A stretch of DNA of 64,000 nt from Nitrosomonas eutropha (GTDB lineage Bacteria > Pseudomonadota > Gammaproteobacteria > Burkholderiales > Nitrosomonadaceae), in contig NZ_FPBL01000002.1 in the NCBI RefSeq assembly GCF_900116685.1, positions 358,617-422,616 of the forward strand. Direction: 5' to 3'. Shown here in pieces: positions 44,969 through 55,107 of the stretch. Each line of letters opens with the position of its first letter. The stretch's first letter is position 1. The notes beneath the pieces are model-generated. The model was not told the DNA's origin. It did not search any database and saw nothing but the letters and a program-made list of their open reading frames with translations. Position numbers and translations under genes: made by a program.

Positions 44969-45701
44969 CGACGCTGATCGCACTCGTAGTACCGCCATTT
45001 GACTGATATTTTTCCAATCTGCAAAAGCGGTAACCTATACCCGCTTCGGTCAACAGATGTCGTGGACGCGAAGGATCGATCTCAATCTTTTTACGCAGGT
45101 TGGCCATGTGCACACGTACATAATGCGTATCCTCTATATGGCCGGGTCCCCAAACGGCATGTAGCAGTTGTTTGTGGGTAAGCACGCACTCAGGATAGCT
45201 GATAAGGTGTGTCAGCAGACGATATTCTATGGGTGTCAGATGCAGCACTTCACCTGCGCGGTTAACACTGCGCTTAACAAGATCAATGCTAATGTTACCG
45301 AAGATAATGAGTGATTCGCCGGTTGACGCCTTTATGTGCTGTCGGCGTAACTGGGCACGCACTCGTGCCAATAATTCACCCGTGCCAAAAGGTTTGATCA
45401 GATAGTCATCAGCGCCCGCATCCAGTGCCGCAATCTTGTCCGCTTCATAGCTGCGTGCTGATAGCACGATGACGGGAATGGTTGACCAGGTGCGCAAGTC
45501 ACGAATCAAGTTTATGCCGTCTCCGTCGGGCAATCCCAAATCCAGCACCAGAATATCGGGACGACGTGTACCAGCCTCAATCAACCCACGCTGCAGGCTG
45601 ACCGCTTCAAACACTTCGTAGCCCTCGGCAGCCAGTACCAGGTGTACAAAACGACGGATATTTTCCTCATCTTCAACAATCAGGATGCGCACTTTATTCA
45701 T
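44940..45701 (-). CDS. kdpE: Potassium-responsive response regulator KdpE
   Basis: OmpR-type DNA-binding response regulator, 253 residues. The receiver domain (1-120) has IVEDEEN, the phospho-acceptor in VLDLGLPDGDG and the conserved lysine in YLIKPFGTGEL. The winged-helix domain (about 130-230) ends in TEAGIGYRF. The C-terminal ~25 residues beyond the usual end overlap the acyl-CoA ligase gene. Its ATG overlaps the kdpD stop. Confidence 0.94.
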   Translation of the reverse strand: MNKVRILIVEDEENIRRFVHLVLAAEGYEVFEAVSLQRGLIEAGTRRPDILVLDLGLPDGDGINLIRDLRTWSTIPVIVLSARSYEADKIAALDAGADDYLIKPFGTGELLARVRAQLRRQHIKASTGESLIIFGNISIDLVKRSVNRAGEVLHLTPIEYRLLTHLISYPECVLTHKQLLHAVWGPGHIEDTHYVRVHMANLRKKIEIDPSRPRHLLTEAGIGYRFCRLEKYQSNGGTTSAISVANCSDFPGG

Positions 45702-48481
45702 ACGTCATCTTTATCCGGCAGCGTTGCGTGAAGCTGGCTGCCATCATCTAGTGGTGGGGTACCTCGCGGTAAGGTGATGATGAGCCGGGTACCAGTCACA
45801 CGTCCCTGTTCCATCCGGTTTTCTCCCTGAATTCTGCCACCATGCGCCTGGACAATGGCACGACAAATCGCCAACCCCAATCCGACGCCGGGTGTGGCAG
45901 TTTCCCTACTGCCGCGCTCAAATTTCCCGAACACCGCTTCCTCGCGACCAGCAGGCAAGCCGGGACCTTCATCATCAACCGTTATACACACATTATCACC
46001 CAGCACTTCTGCGCCAATATGAACCGCTTTATCCGCCGGGGTGTATTTAACCGCATTTTCCAACAAATTGATCAATACACGTTCAAACAATACAGCATCC
46101 AGATGCAAAAGTGGCAAATCCTCAGCCAGCCGTACCTCAATAGGACGAACACCCAATATTGGATCACAAGCGGTAAGCGCACTGCCCACCACTTCCTCCA
46201 ACGGCTGCCATTCACAATGTAACCGGAGCTTGCCAGACTCCAGTCGCGCCATGTCCAACAGATTATTAACCAGAGTAATCATCCGCTGGGCAGACTGACG
46301 TATGGCATTGGCGATCTCGGTTTGTGGAACGGATAATGGCGGTGACACCAGACTCAATGTATCGGCCAGCCCCACAAGCGATGCCAGCGGCGTACGCAGA
46401 TCATGTGAGATAGCTGACAACAAGGAATTTCGCAGCCGCTCCGATTCCATTTGCACTGTACTGGCCTGCGCCACCTGAATGTAGTGGATACGTTCCAGCG
46501 AAATCGCCAGCAACGAAGCGCAGGTATCCAGCAACTGGCGTTGCTCAGGAGTAAACAGGGAAGTCTGTACCAGTTGTGCCGGTTGCACTGCCAGCACACC
46601 ACGCAAGCGCATGGGCGCTTTCAGCGGCAACATCAGGCAGGCACAGGAAGGCAGGGTATGCGTCCCGCGACCGGCAACCTCTCCCTTGTCAAAGCACCAT
46701 TGCGCCACGGCCATATCCACACCGGCACTGGCTCCGGGCTGGATTTGCAGCTGATTGTGATCATCAGGCACCAGCAAAGCCGATTTGGCGGCAAATTCGG
46801 CCATCATAAAGTGCGCACCTATCTCGGCCACCTGCTCGACAAGCAGTACTGCCGACAATTCTCGCGACATCTGGTAAAGCCCGCGCACTCGCCGCTCCCG
46901 TTCGCTGGCGGTATTAGCCTGTGCCTGCAAACTGGCGGTAAGTTGTCCAATCACCAGTGCTACCACCAGCATAACGGCGAAGGTAATCAGGTACTGCACG
47001 TCACTGACGTTAAACGACAAGTGCGGTGGCACGAAAAAGAAGTCGAATATCGCCACACCCAACAGCGCGACCAGCGTAGCGGGGCCACGCCCGTAGCGCA
47101 GTGCCACCCCTACTACTGCAAGCAGGAACAGCATCACAATATTGGTCAGCTCCAACACACTATGCAGCGGGGTGGTGGCCAGGGTGATCAGGATGCAGAC
47201 TGCCACAGCAGCGGCATAACCCTGCCAGCGAGTGGAGCTTGAACCGGGCGCTCGCCAGCGGGTTTTCCGGCCTTCCTGCTTTATTTTCGGCAGCGGGATC
47301 TGAAGTACATCCATATCGGGTGTCAGTTCGGCCATCTGTTCGGTGAGCGACATGCCCCACCAGTGCCGCCGACCCGGGCGCCGGCCCAACACCAGGCGTG
47401 ACAGATTATGTTCGCGCGCGTAGCGCACCAGCACCTCTGCCACCTCGGCACCGGTGGGCGTAGCGGTGGTGGCACCCAGATCCTGTGCCAGCTGGAGCGC
47501 GCGCAGCGCCTGCTGACGCGCAGCTTCATCCACGCGCTGCTGCGATGAAGCATCAACGAATACGGTGTGCCAGGACAGACCAGTTTGCATGGCCAGGCGT
47601 GCCGCACTGCGCACCACCACCTCACCACCTGCGCCTGGGCCCACACAGGCCAATAATGCGTCGCGTGTTGCCCATACCGGCTGGCCAGTAGCGCCACCAG
47701 TTGCCATCCGCCGCCAGTCCTGCATTTGGGTATCGACACGATCGGCAGTGCGGCGCAGCGTTAACTCACGCAACGCGATCAGGTTACCCTTGCGGAAAAA
47801 ATTGACCGCCGCACGCTTGGCCTGTGCGGGAATGTAAATCTTGCCTGCAGCCAGTCGTGCCAGCAGCTCATCTGGTGGCAAATCGACCACCAGCACCTCC
47901 TCGGCCGTATCGAATAGCGTATCGGGTACTGTCTCCCACACGCGAATACCGGTAATACCACCAATGATGTCATTGAGACTTTCAAGGTGCTGCACATTCA
48001 TCGTGCTCCACACATCGATACCGGCAGCCAGTAATTCCTCTACGTCCTGCCAGCGTTTGGGGTGGCGTGAACCGGGTACATTGCTGTGCGCCAGCTCATC
48101 GAGCAGTATCAGCGGTGGCTCGGAACCGCCAGCGTGTGTAGCGCTAAAGGCCAGCGCGGCATCAAGATCAAACTCCTTGAGCACGCGCTCGCGATAAGAC
48201 ACTTCCCTGAGCGGCAACAGTGGCAGATCAGCTACCAACATCTCAGTTTCGGCACGACCGTGTGTCTCCACCAGACCGATCACCAATGGTATGCCTCGTG
48301 CATGTGCTTCGTGCGCTGCAGACAGCATGGCGTAAGTCTTGCCCACCCCTGCCGAAGCACCAAAGAAAATTTTCAGGCGTCCGCGTTTTTTTCGCGCTTC
48401 CTCCTGCTGTACCTGTTGCAAAAGTTTATCGGGATCAGGGCGCTGATCATCTGACATCACGGCGGAAGTAGGAATAGACAT
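45698..48481 (-). CDS. kdpD: Osmosensitive K+ channel sensor kinase KdpD
   Basis: Membrane sensor histidine kinase of 927 residues. The N-terminal KdpD domain has Walker A GASAGVGKTYAM. A universal-stress-like domain follows (about 255-385), then four membrane helices (about 415-520), a GAF-like region, and the kinase core: SHDLRTPLASLVG with the phospho-histidine, NLLENAVKYTP, DEGPGLP and GVGLGLAI. The start at 48481 lacks a strong ribosome site; an internal ATG at residue 9 is an alternative. It lies 25 bases after kdpB and overlaps kdpE by 4 bases. Confidence 0.95.
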   Translation of the reverse strand: MSIPTSAVMSDDQRPDPDKLLQQVQQEEARKKRGRLKIFFGASAGVGKTYAMLSAAHEAHARGIPLVIGLVETHGRAETEMLVADLPLLPLREVSYRERVLKEFDLDAALAFSATHAGGSEPPLILLDELAHSNVPGSRHPKRWQDVEELLAAGIDVWSTMNVQHLESLNDIIGGITGIRVWETVPDTLFDTAEEVLVVDLPPDELLARLAAGKIYIPAQAKRAAVNFFRKGNLIALRELTLRRTADRVDTQMQDWRRMATGGATGQPVWATRDALLACVGPGAGGEVVVRSAARLAMQTGLSWHTVFVDASSQQRVDEAARQQALRALQLAQDLGATTATPTGAEVAEVLVRYAREHNLSRLVLGRRPGRRHWWGMSLTEQMAELTPDMDVLQIPLPKIKQEGRKTRWRAPGSSSTRWQGYAAAVAVCILITLATTPLHSVLELTNIVMLFLLAVVGVALRYGRGPATLVALLGVAIFDFFFVPPHLSFNVSDVQYLITFAVMLVVALVIGQLTASLQAQANTASERERRVRGLYQMSRELSAVLLVEQVAEIGAHFMMAEFAAKSALLVPDDHNQLQIQPGASAGVDMAVAQWCFDKGEVAGRGTHTLPSCACLMLPLKAPMRLRGVLAVQPAQLVQTSLFTPEQRQLLDTCASLLAISLERIHYIQVAQASTVQMESERLRNSLLSAISHDLRTPLASLVGLADTLSLVSPPLSVPQTEIANAIRQSAQRMITLVNNLLDMARLESGKLRLHCEWQPLEEVVGSALTACDPILGVRPIEVRLAEDLPLLHLDAVLFERVLINLLENAVKYTPADKAVHIGAEVLGDNVCITVDDEGPGLPAGREEAVFGKFERGSRETATPGVGLGLAICRAIVQAHGGRIQGENRMEQGRVTGTRLIITLPRGTPPLDDGSQLHATLPDKDDV

Positions 48482-48505
48482 ATATATTGACGATTGCCCT
48501 TCTTT

Positions 48506-50599
48506 TTATACCAGGCCCAGCGCAGCAATCAGCACATCAATTCCCTTGATGCCAATGAAAGGCACAATGATCCCGCCCAGACCATAGATGAACAGATTAT
48601 GTCGCAACAGTACAGCAGCAGGTGCAGCACGGTATTTGACACCCTTTAATGCCAGCGGGATCAGGAATACAATAACCAGCGCATTGAAAATAACCGCCGA
48701 CAGGATGGCTGAGGCAGGGCTGGCTAACTGCATCACATTGAAGGCACTCAGTTGTGGATAGGTACTGACAAAAGCAGCGGGAATAATAGCGAAGTATTTC
48801 GCCAGATCATTGGCAATACTGAAGGTGGTGAGCGAACCACGTGTCATCAGCATCTGCTTGCCGGTCTCGACGATCTCAATCAGTTTGGTCGGATTACTGT
48901 CCAGATCGACCATATTGCCTGCTTCCTTGGCAGCCTGAGTACCAGTGTTCATGGCTACAGCCACGTCAGCCTGAGCCAGGGCGGGCGCATCGTTAGTACC
49001 GTCACCGGTCATCGCCACCAGCTGCCCCTTGGCCTGGTATTCTCGGATCAGCGCCAGCTTGGCCTCGGGCGTCGCTTCAGCGAGGAAATCATCAACGCCG
49101 GCTTCAGCAGCAATGGCAGCAGCCGTGATACGGTTGTCGCCAGTAATCATCACCGTCTTGATGCCCATGCGGCGCAACTCGGCAAAACGCTCGTGGATGC
49201 CGCCCTTGACGATATCCTTCAGTTCAACCACGCCCAGCGCGTGGGCGCCATCAGCCACCACCAGCGGTGTCGAGCCGCGGCGCGACACCTCGTCCACCGC
49301 CTGCTGCAGCTCGGGCGGAAAATGGCCACCCAGCGCTTCCACGTGCTTGCGGACGGCGTCGGCGGCACCCTTGCGGATAGATCGACCATCGTCCAGGTTC
49401 ACGCCACTCATCCGCGTCTGTGCCGTGAAATGAACGAACTGTGCACCCAGTTTTTTCACGTCACGCCCGCGCAGGTTAAATTTTTTCTTGGCCAGCACCA
49501 CAATGCTGCGCCCTTCGGGAGTTTCATCAGCCAGCGAAGCCAGCTGCACAGCATCGGCCAATTGTTCTTCACTGATACCGGCAACGGGGAGAAAGGCACT
49601 GGCCTGACGATTACCAAGGGTGATAGTACCGGTCTTGTCGAGCAGCAGCACATCGACATCACCCGCAGCCTCCACGGCACGGCCCGAGGTGGCAATCACG
49701 TTAACCTGCATCATGCGGCTCATACCCGCCACACCGATAGCGGACAACAACCCGCCGATAGTGGTCGGAATCAGACATACCAGCAGCGCCACCAGCACCG
49801 TGACGCTAATGATGGTACCGCTGCCTGATTGCGCCACTGCGAAAGCCGAATAAGACCATAGTGTGACGATGACCAACAGGAATATCAGCGTCAGGCCGAC
49901 CAGCAGAATGGTCAGCGCGATCTCGTTGGGCGTTTTTCTGCGGGAAGCATTCTCGACCATGGCGATCATGCGATCAACAAAGGTTTCACCCGGATTCACC
50001 ACCACACGTACCACGATCCAGTCCGACAGTACGCGTGTACCGCCAGTGACGGCCGAGAAGTCACCGCCCGATTCACGGATCACCGGCGCCGATTCACCGG
50101 TAATGGCCGACTCGTCCACCGAAGCAACACCATCAATTACCTCACCGTCGGCAGGGATCACGTCGCCTGCCTCGATCAGCACAATATCGCCCTTGCGCAG
50201 GCTATCGGCCTCAATAGACATCCAGGTAAATTCGGTACGCTCGTACTGGGGGTCGTAGGTGCCACCCGCCAGTTTCCTGGCCCAGGTTTTTTTCTTCAAT
50301 CCGCGCAAGCTGGCGGCCTGGGCTTTACTGCGCCCTTCGGCAAGTGCTTCGGCAAAATTGGCAAACAATACGGTAAACCACAACCACAAGGAAATTGCCA
50401 AAATAAAACCCGCCGGTTCCTCGCCCCGGCCACTCAATGCCTGGAAAAACAGGACTGTGGTTAAAATGGAACCCAGATACACCACGAACATGACCGGATT
50501 ACGCCACTGGACCCGGGGAGCAAGCTTGCGCACGGCATCCCGCAATGCTTCGCGCATCAGTGTGCGATCAAACAAAGTCAGGGTTTTTCTGCTAGACAC
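48506..50599 (-). CDS. kdpB: K+-transporting P-type ATPase catalytic subunit KdpB
   Basis: ATP-hydrolysing subunit of the high-affinity KdpFABC pump. P-type ATPase marks are [10 protein letters not shown] with the phosphorylated aspartate, [28 protein letters not shown] and the KdpB-typical [11 protein letters not shown] near the N-terminus. I place the start at the GTG at 50599, preceded by CGGAGAA; the frame is open to 50623, where it would overlap kdpC. About 697 residues. It is the third large pump gene here, downstream of kdpC rather than upstream. Confidence 0.95.
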   Translation of the reverse strand: MSSRKTLTLFDRTLMREALRDAVRKLAPRVQWRNPVMFVVYLGSILTTVLFFQALSGRGEEPAGFILAISLWLWFTVLFANFAEALAEGRSKAQAASLRGLKKKTWARKLAGGTYDPQYERTEFTWMSIEADSLRKGDIVLIEAGDVIPADGEVIDGVASVDESAITGESAPVIRESGGDFSAVTGGTRVLSDWIVVRVVVNPGETFVDRMIAMVENASRRKTPNEIALTILLVGLTLIFLLVIVTLWSYSAFAVAQSGSGTIISVTVLVALLVCLIPTTIGGLLSAIGVAGMSRMMQVNVIATSGRAVEAAGDVDVLLLDKTGTITLGNRQASAFLPVAGISEEQLADAVQLASLADETPEGRSIVVLAKKKFNLRGRDVKKLGAQFVHFTAQTRMSGVNLDDGRSIRKGAADAVRKHVEALGGHFPPELQQAVDEVSRRGSTPLVVADGAHALGVVELKDIVKGGIHERFAELRRMGIKTVMITGDNRITAAAIAAEAGVDDFLAEATPEAKLALIREYQAKGQLVAMTGDGTNDAPALAQADVAVAMNTGTQAAKEAGNMVDLDSNPTKLIEIVETGKQMLMTRGSLTTFSIANDLAKYFAIIPAAFVSTYPQLSAFNVMQLASPASAILSAVIFNALVIVFLIPLALKGVKYRAAPAAVLLRHNLFIYGLGGIIVPFIGIKGIDVLIAALGLV

Positions 50600-50619
50600 G
50601 ATCGTTCTCCGAATGTAAG

Positions 50620-51312
50620 TCATTTATCAATAATCTGTGCTGCATCTGCAGAAACAGGCAAACTATCCAGCGCGATATTGAGTATCAGCACATTGACGCG
50701 CGGCTCACCCAGCAGACCCAGCACTCGCCCTTCGATATGCTGCGTCAGCAGTTGTTGTACTTGCGAAAATGTCAGCCCGCGTGCTTCAGCCACGCGCGCG
50801 GCCTGTGCCTGCGCATTGGCAACCGAAATGTGCGGATCCAGCCCCGAACCCGAGGCGGTGACCGCATCCACCGGCACGAGTGCATTAGCCGGGAGATCAT
50901 TGATTTTACGGTAGTCAATCACACGCTGTGCCACGGTATCGATCAGCGCCTGGTTGGTCGGTCCCTGGTTGCTGCCCGCAGAAACGCCCGCGTTATAAGG
51001 TACAGCAATCATCTTGCCGGCATCATGCGGATCAGGCCCCATGGTGGTGCTGGGACGAGGGTGGAAATAACGCATATCGGTAAAAAACTGGCCAATGACG
51101 GCTGAGCCAACGGTTACGCCATTCTTCTCGATCAGGCTGCCATTGGCTTGCTGCGGCAGTACACGTTGCGCCACACCCGTGGTCAGCAGCGGGTAGATTA
51201 CGCCGGTGACGACCACGACGAATATTGCACTGCGTACACAAGGCCAGAATAGCCCGTTAAGTGGCGAGATCACAGACTCTCGTACAGAATTGGAAAGATT
51301 CAGGTCATTCAT
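50620..51312 (-). CDS. kdpC: K+-transporting ATPase subunit KdpC
   Basis: Small single-span subunit of the Kdp pump. One N-terminal helix ([20 protein letters not shown]) is followed by a periplasmic domain with the KdpC motifs [22 protein letters not shown] [25 protein letters not shown] and LNIALD. The ATG at 51312 has GAGGTG upstream, giving 230 residues, slightly long for the family. It lies between kdpA and kdpB, an order different from canonical kdpABC. Confidence 0.94.
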   Translation of the reverse strand: MNDLNLSNSVRESVISPLNGLFWPCVRSAIFVVVVTGVIYPLLTTGVAQRVLPQQANGSLIEKNGVTVGSAVIGQFFTDMRYFHPRPSTTMGPDPHDAGKMIAVPYNAGVSAGSNQGPTNQALIDTVAQRVIDYRKINDLPANALVPVDAVTASGSGLDPHISVANAQAQAARVAEARGLTFSQVQQLLTQHIEGRVLGLLGEPRVNVLILNIALDSLPVSADAAQIIDK

Positions 51313-51325
51313 TACACACCTCATT

Positions 51326-53032
51326 TCATGAATACAAATGGCCAGCGAGCATTTGTAACTGCTCCACCAGCGGCCCCAACGCCAGCGCTGGCAGGAAAGT
51401 CAGCCCCCCCACGACCAGCACCACGAACACTAGCAATCCCATGAACAGTGGCGTGGCAGTGGGAAAAGTGCCGGGACCGGCAGCAACGGTTTTCTTGGCT
51501 GCCAGCGAACCGGCCACCGCCAGCATCGGCAGCATGGTGAGAAAGCGGCCGATGAGCATCGCCAGCCCGATGGTGGTGTTGAAAAACGGGGTACTTGTAT
51601 TGAAACCGGCAAACGCCGAGCCGTTGTTGGCCGTGCCCGAGGTGTAGGCGTACAGCACTTCGGAGAAGCCATGTGGACCATGATTGGCCAGGCTGGCACC
51701 AGTATCCGGCCACAGGCTGGCCAGCGCGGTGAAGCCTAGGATGGAGGCCGGATGCACCAGCACCGACAGCATCACCAGCTTGATCTCGCGCGCCTCGATC
51801 TTCTTACCCAAAAACTCCGGCGTGCGGCCGATCATCATGCCGGCCAGGAACACGGTGAGGATGGCGTACTGGATCAGGTTGATGAAGCCCACACCATCAC
51901 CGCCGAATACGCAGTTGAGCATCATCTGCGCCAGCGGCACCAGACCACCGAGCGGCGTGAGCGAATCATGCATGGCATTGACTGATCCGGTGGTGGCGCC
52001 GGTGGTGGTGGTGACGAACAGTGCCGTGTCGGCAATGCCGAAGCGCATCTCCTTGCCTTCCATGTTACCGCCCGGTTGTGTACTGCTGATCACCTGATCG
52101 GCACCAGCGCGTGTAAGCAGCGGGTTGCCCGCTTGCTCAGCACCATACACCAGCGCCAGGAAACCGGTAAACATGACGAGAAAGGCACCGAAGAACACCC
52201 AACCCTGACGTTTTTTGCTTAGCAGCAGACCGAATGTCACGGTCAGTGCCGAAGGAATCAGCAGCATCGACAGGATATGCAGGGTGTTGGTCAGCGGGGT
52301 CGGGTTTTCAAACGGGTGTGCCGCGTTCATACTGAAGAAGCCGCCGCCGTTGGTGCCAATGTGTTTGATCGTCTCGAAGCTGGCCACCGGCCCCAGAATA
52401 AGTTGCTGACGCACCCCTTCCAGCGTGGTGGCAATGGTCCAACTGCTCAGTGTTTGCGGCATGCCCTGCCACACATAGACGAGTGCCATCACGAAGCACA
52501 GCGGCAGCATCACGCGCCACAGCACACGCATGAAATCGACCCAGTAGTTTCCAATATCCTGACTGCTGGTACGCGCCAGCCCGCGGATAAAGGCACCCGC
52601 CACCGCCACGCCGGCCGTCGCGCCGCAAAACATAAGATATGTAATCGCCACCATTTGCGTGGCGTTGGACAGACTGGATTCCCCCGCGTATGACTGCCAG
52701 TTGGTGTTGGTAATGAATGAGGCTGCGGTGTTGAACGCCAGGTCGGGCGACTGCGCCGGGTTGCCCAGGTCGTTGAGCGGCAGCACGCTCTGCAGGCGCA
52801 ACAGCGCGTAACCCAGCGCCATCATCGCCGCGTTTGACAGTAGCAGCGCCAATCCATAGCGCGCCCAGCCCATGCGCTCACCCGGATCAACGCCCAGTGC
52901 ACGATAACTCAGGCGCTCCACCAGCCAGTGATTTTTGCTCTCAAACGCACGCGCCAGCCACCTCCCCATGATGACAGCCAGGCTGGTCATCGTTGCGAGT
53001 ACGGCGGCAAAATCAAGCAGGTTCAATTCCAT
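51326..53032 (-). CDS. kdpA: K+-transporting ATPase channel subunit KdpA
   Basis: Ion-binding channel-like subunit of the Kdp pump, 568 residues with about ten helices. The selectivity-filter-like loops are visible: [54 protein letters not shown] and [18 protein letters not shown] precedes the ATG. It follows a 27-residue membrane microprotein by 9 bases. Confidence 0.96.
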   Translation of the reverse strand: MELNLLDFAAVLATMTSLAVIMGRWLARAFESKNHWLVERLSYRALGVDPGERMGWARYGLALLLSNAAMMALGYALLRLQSVLPLNDLGNPAQSPDLAFNTAASFITNTNWQSYAGESSLSNATQMVAITYLMFCGATAGVAVAGAFIRGLARTSSQDIGNYWVDFMRVLWRVMLPLCFVMALVYVWQGMPQTLSSWTIATTLEGVRQQLILGPVASFETIKHIGTNGGGFFSMNAAHPFENPTPLTNTLHILSMLLIPSALTVTFGLLLSKKRQGWVFFGAFLVMFTGFLALVYGAEQAGNPLLTRAGADQVISSTQPGGNMEGKEMRFGIADTALFVTTTTGATTGSVNAMHDSLTPLGGLVPLAQMMLNCVFGGDGVGFINLIQYAILTVFLAGMMIGRTPEFLGKKIEAREIKLVMLSVLVHPASILGFTALASLWPDTGASLANHGPHGFSEVLYAYTSGTANNGSAFAGFNTSTPFFNTTIGLAMLIGRFLTMLPMLAVAGSLAAKKTVAAGPGTFPTATPLFMGLLVFVVLVVGGLTFLPALALGPLVEQLQMLAGHLYS

Positions 53033-53041
53033 AACAACTCC

Positions 53042-53125
53042 TCACAAACGCCGCAGCGCCAGCACCAGCCATGCTGTGATGGCAAAAAAAATGGCCATGA
53101 GGCCAACAAAAATCAGATCTTGCAT
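53042..53125 (-). CDS. Single-span membrane microprotein between kdpF and kdpA, 27 aa
   Basis: A short gene starting MQDLIFVGLMAIFFAITAWL and ending VLALRRL, essentially one membrane helix with a basic C-terminus. AAAGGAG lies 8 bases before its ATG. It is 13 bases after kdpF and 9 bases before kdpA, so it is within the operon. It is unlike KdpF in sequence and could be a second small pump subunit. It is too short for most gene finders. Confidence 0.65.
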   Translation of the reverse strand: MQDLIFVGLMAIFFAITAWLVLALRRL

Positions 53126-53138
53126 ACCAATGCTCCTT

Positions 53139-53237
53139 TCAGAATTTCTCGGGCCGCAACAAGGCATAACCGAGGTAAACAAACAAACCCAGCGCACCGA
53201 CAGCAGCCAGGAAATAGGTAAAAGTCAGCGAATCCAT
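53139..53237 (-). CDS. kdpF: K+-transporting ATPase small subunit KdpF
   Basis: A 32-residue single-helix protein beginning MDSLTFTYFLAAVGALGLFV and ending YLGYALLRPEKF. The YxLLRPE(K/R)F ending is the KdpF signature; KdpF stabilises the KdpABC complex. GGAGGATG-type ribosome site lies immediately upstream. It is the first gene of the operon. Confidence 0.88.
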   Translation of the reverse strand: MDSLTFTYFLAAVGALGLFVYLGYALLRPEKF

Positions 53238-53336
53238 TGCATCCTCCTTCTGGGCGATTGTTTCAACAGGAAGTTGGGAAATCACGTGCTTCCCCTTCAA
53301 ATACAAAAAGGAATATACGGTTAGAGGGTTCAGATT

Positions 53337-53386
53337 GTGATAAAAATTGGGGAACGGTGTGTCAAGAAAGTATCAAGATAAAACCA
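53337..53386 (-). promoter_or_regulatory. kdp promoter with KdpE-site-like sequence
   Basis: On the minus strand TTGACA (53365-53360) and TATCAC (53342-53337) are 17 bases apart, placing transcription start about 90 bases before kdpF. Directly upstream and overlapping the -35 is TTGATACTTTCTTGACACAC, similar to the T-rich KdpE-binding site of the E. coli kdp promoter as I remember it. Potassium-limitation control by KdpDE is therefore likely. Confidence 0.5.
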
Positions 53387-53748
53387 ATCGTCATTAACCG
53401 CAGGCGACATACATATTCCATATAACTGCTTTACACTGGATTATCGTCACATTTAATGACGGGCTGGATAAAGCTCATCCCGTGCTTCCGGGTTGTGCGA
53501 TTATGATAGTTGGCAACCCGGTACCAAACTGGCAAAATTAACAGTTCCTGAAAAATCTCTACACTTTCACCCCAAGGTTGGTTGAAATTACAGCATTATC
53601 GTACGTTCTACACTGTTCGACTGATACGGAAGCCGCAAAACAGTATTGAACATTCAATTCCCATTCTGATTGTAAATGACGAAATATTACTGCTTCCGCC
53701 CCCCAAAAAAATCGGCCAGCCTGAACTGACATCAATAATAATTTCACT
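53387..53748. other. Intergenic region between kdp promoter and glycosyltransferase-like gene
   Basis: These 362 bases separate divergent transcripts. I see no gene, strong hairpin or repeat in them. The last ~100 bases presumably hold the promoter of the plus-strand gene, but no clear -35/-10 pair stands out. Confidence 0.5.
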
Positions 53749-55107
53749 ATGAAAGCTCTATTCTTTCTTCGCCACTATAACGACATCGATCACATTACTC
53801 CGGTTGTTGCAAAATGGTCTGAATCAGGCCACTACGCAGATGTGGTTCTGCTGGGGCATGCAAAATTCCTAAATGATTACCGCATTAAATATTTGGGCAG
53901 CCTCGACCGTGTTCGTATTGCGCATATCCGGGAACTACTACCCTCATTGGAATTTTTGCAGTGGCGTCTGCAGACATTCCTGCTGATCAGAGGCGTGAAG
54001 CGTATTTTTCTGGTTGGAAAACTTGCAGAAATGCTGGCCAGAAAATATGATGCCCGAAAGCGTGAGCCAATCTGGCGCAGTACGGCCGAACGGTTATTGA
54101 AACGTACTTTTGCTGATACCGATGAGGGTGTCATTGCGTTCGATTGGGTCACCAGCGTCTCACCCGTCCCGATCGAATGGATCGAGACCATTGTTACGAT
54201 GGCAAAAGAAAGAAAACTGGGCGCAGTATCGCTACCGCATGGTGATAGCCCGCATGCCAACCAGCTGATACGTCATCATGAACGGGCTATAAAACCGAAT
54301 ACCCTATACGCAGATGCAAAAATATTTGACAAACTCGTGGTACCAAACGAGTTATGTGCGATCCGCTTTCGGCCATTTCTGAGCAATCAGGCGATCGCCG
54401 TGCTGGGCTCGCCGCGCTATTGTGATGAATGGCTGAATAAACTGGCCACGCTGTCACCGCCCCCTCGGCTGAACACTAACCCGGACACACGGCTCAGAAT
54501 CGTCATGTTCTTAAGAAAACGTGAATTCACCACCTTCTGGGAAGAAGTTCGCATAATTGTAGACATGATTGCCGCATTCCCCGGCGTGGAGCTGGTAATC
54601 AAACCACATACGCGTGGTGGTTGGCGGCAACCATTAACTGACAACGCCTCCCTGCGCCACCTTCCGAATGTGAGCGTGGCGGAAGACAGTATGCATTCAA
54701 TCTCCCTGATGAATTGGGCAGATGTCATTATTGACCTAGCCACTTCGGTGGTATTTGAAGCGGTCAAAGCCAAAAAGCCTGTACTGGCTGCCGATTATCT
54801 GCACGCTGGCCGATCTGCACTTGCGCATTTCATGCCAGAAACAGAACTAAAATGCCGCGACGATGTATACAAGCTGATTGACAGATTCTTAACTACCGGT
54901 TGCGATAACTTTTATGTAGAGGAACATCGCCGACGCTTCATCAATGAAATGTTGCATGTCGGCGGCGCTGATGTTTTGCCACGTTATGTAGCTCTGCTGG
55001 AAGAACAGGCCAGGTGGGTGAAAATAGAAGAAGCTGACGAAACAAGTAAACAAGAGGAATCCCGCTCAGTATGGGGACAGATCAAGGCATTATGTGGACT
55101 TTATTAA
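53749..55107 (+). CDS. Glycosyltransferase-like protein of the CDP-glycerol/capsule transferase fold
   Basis: A 452-residue soluble protein with GT-B architecture. The N-terminal half opens MKALFFLRHYNDIDHITPVV. The C-terminal half has VELVIKPHTRGGW, VSVAEDSMHSISLMNWADVIID and LATSVVFEAVKAKKPVLAADY. The last pattern (aD.vi...S....Ea...kkPvl) is that of glycerophosphotransferases and capsule synthesis transferases. The substrate is unknown. Its end overlaps the PLD-like gene by 16 or 37 bases, so the two are coupled. Confidence 0.75.
   Translation: MKALFFLRHYNDIDHITPVVAKWSESGHYADVVLLGHAKFLNDYRIKYLGSLDRVRIAHIRELLPSLEFLQWRLQTFLLIRGVKRIFLVGKLAEMLARKYDARKREPIWRSTAERLLKRTFADTDEGVIAFDWVTSVSPVPIEWIETIVTMAKERKLGAVSLPHGDSPHANQLIRHHERAIKPNTLYADAKIFDKLVVPNELCAIRFRPFLSNQAIAVLGSPRYCDEWLNKLATLSPPPRLNTNPDTRLRIVMFLRKREFTTFWEEVRIIVDMIAAFPGVELVIKPHTRGGWRQPLTDNASLRHLPNVSVAEDSMHSISLMNWADVIIDLATSVVFEAVKAKKPVLAADYLHAGRSALAHFMPETELKCRDDVYKLIDRFLTTGCDNFYVEEHRRRFINEMLHVGGADVLPRYVALLEEQARWVKIEEADETSKQEESRSVWGQIKALCGLY

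Noticed and set aside
53042..53237. Treating both small kdp genes as one split KdpF
   Set aside because: Each has its own ribosome site and start and a complete membrane helix; only the upstream one carries the KdpF ending.
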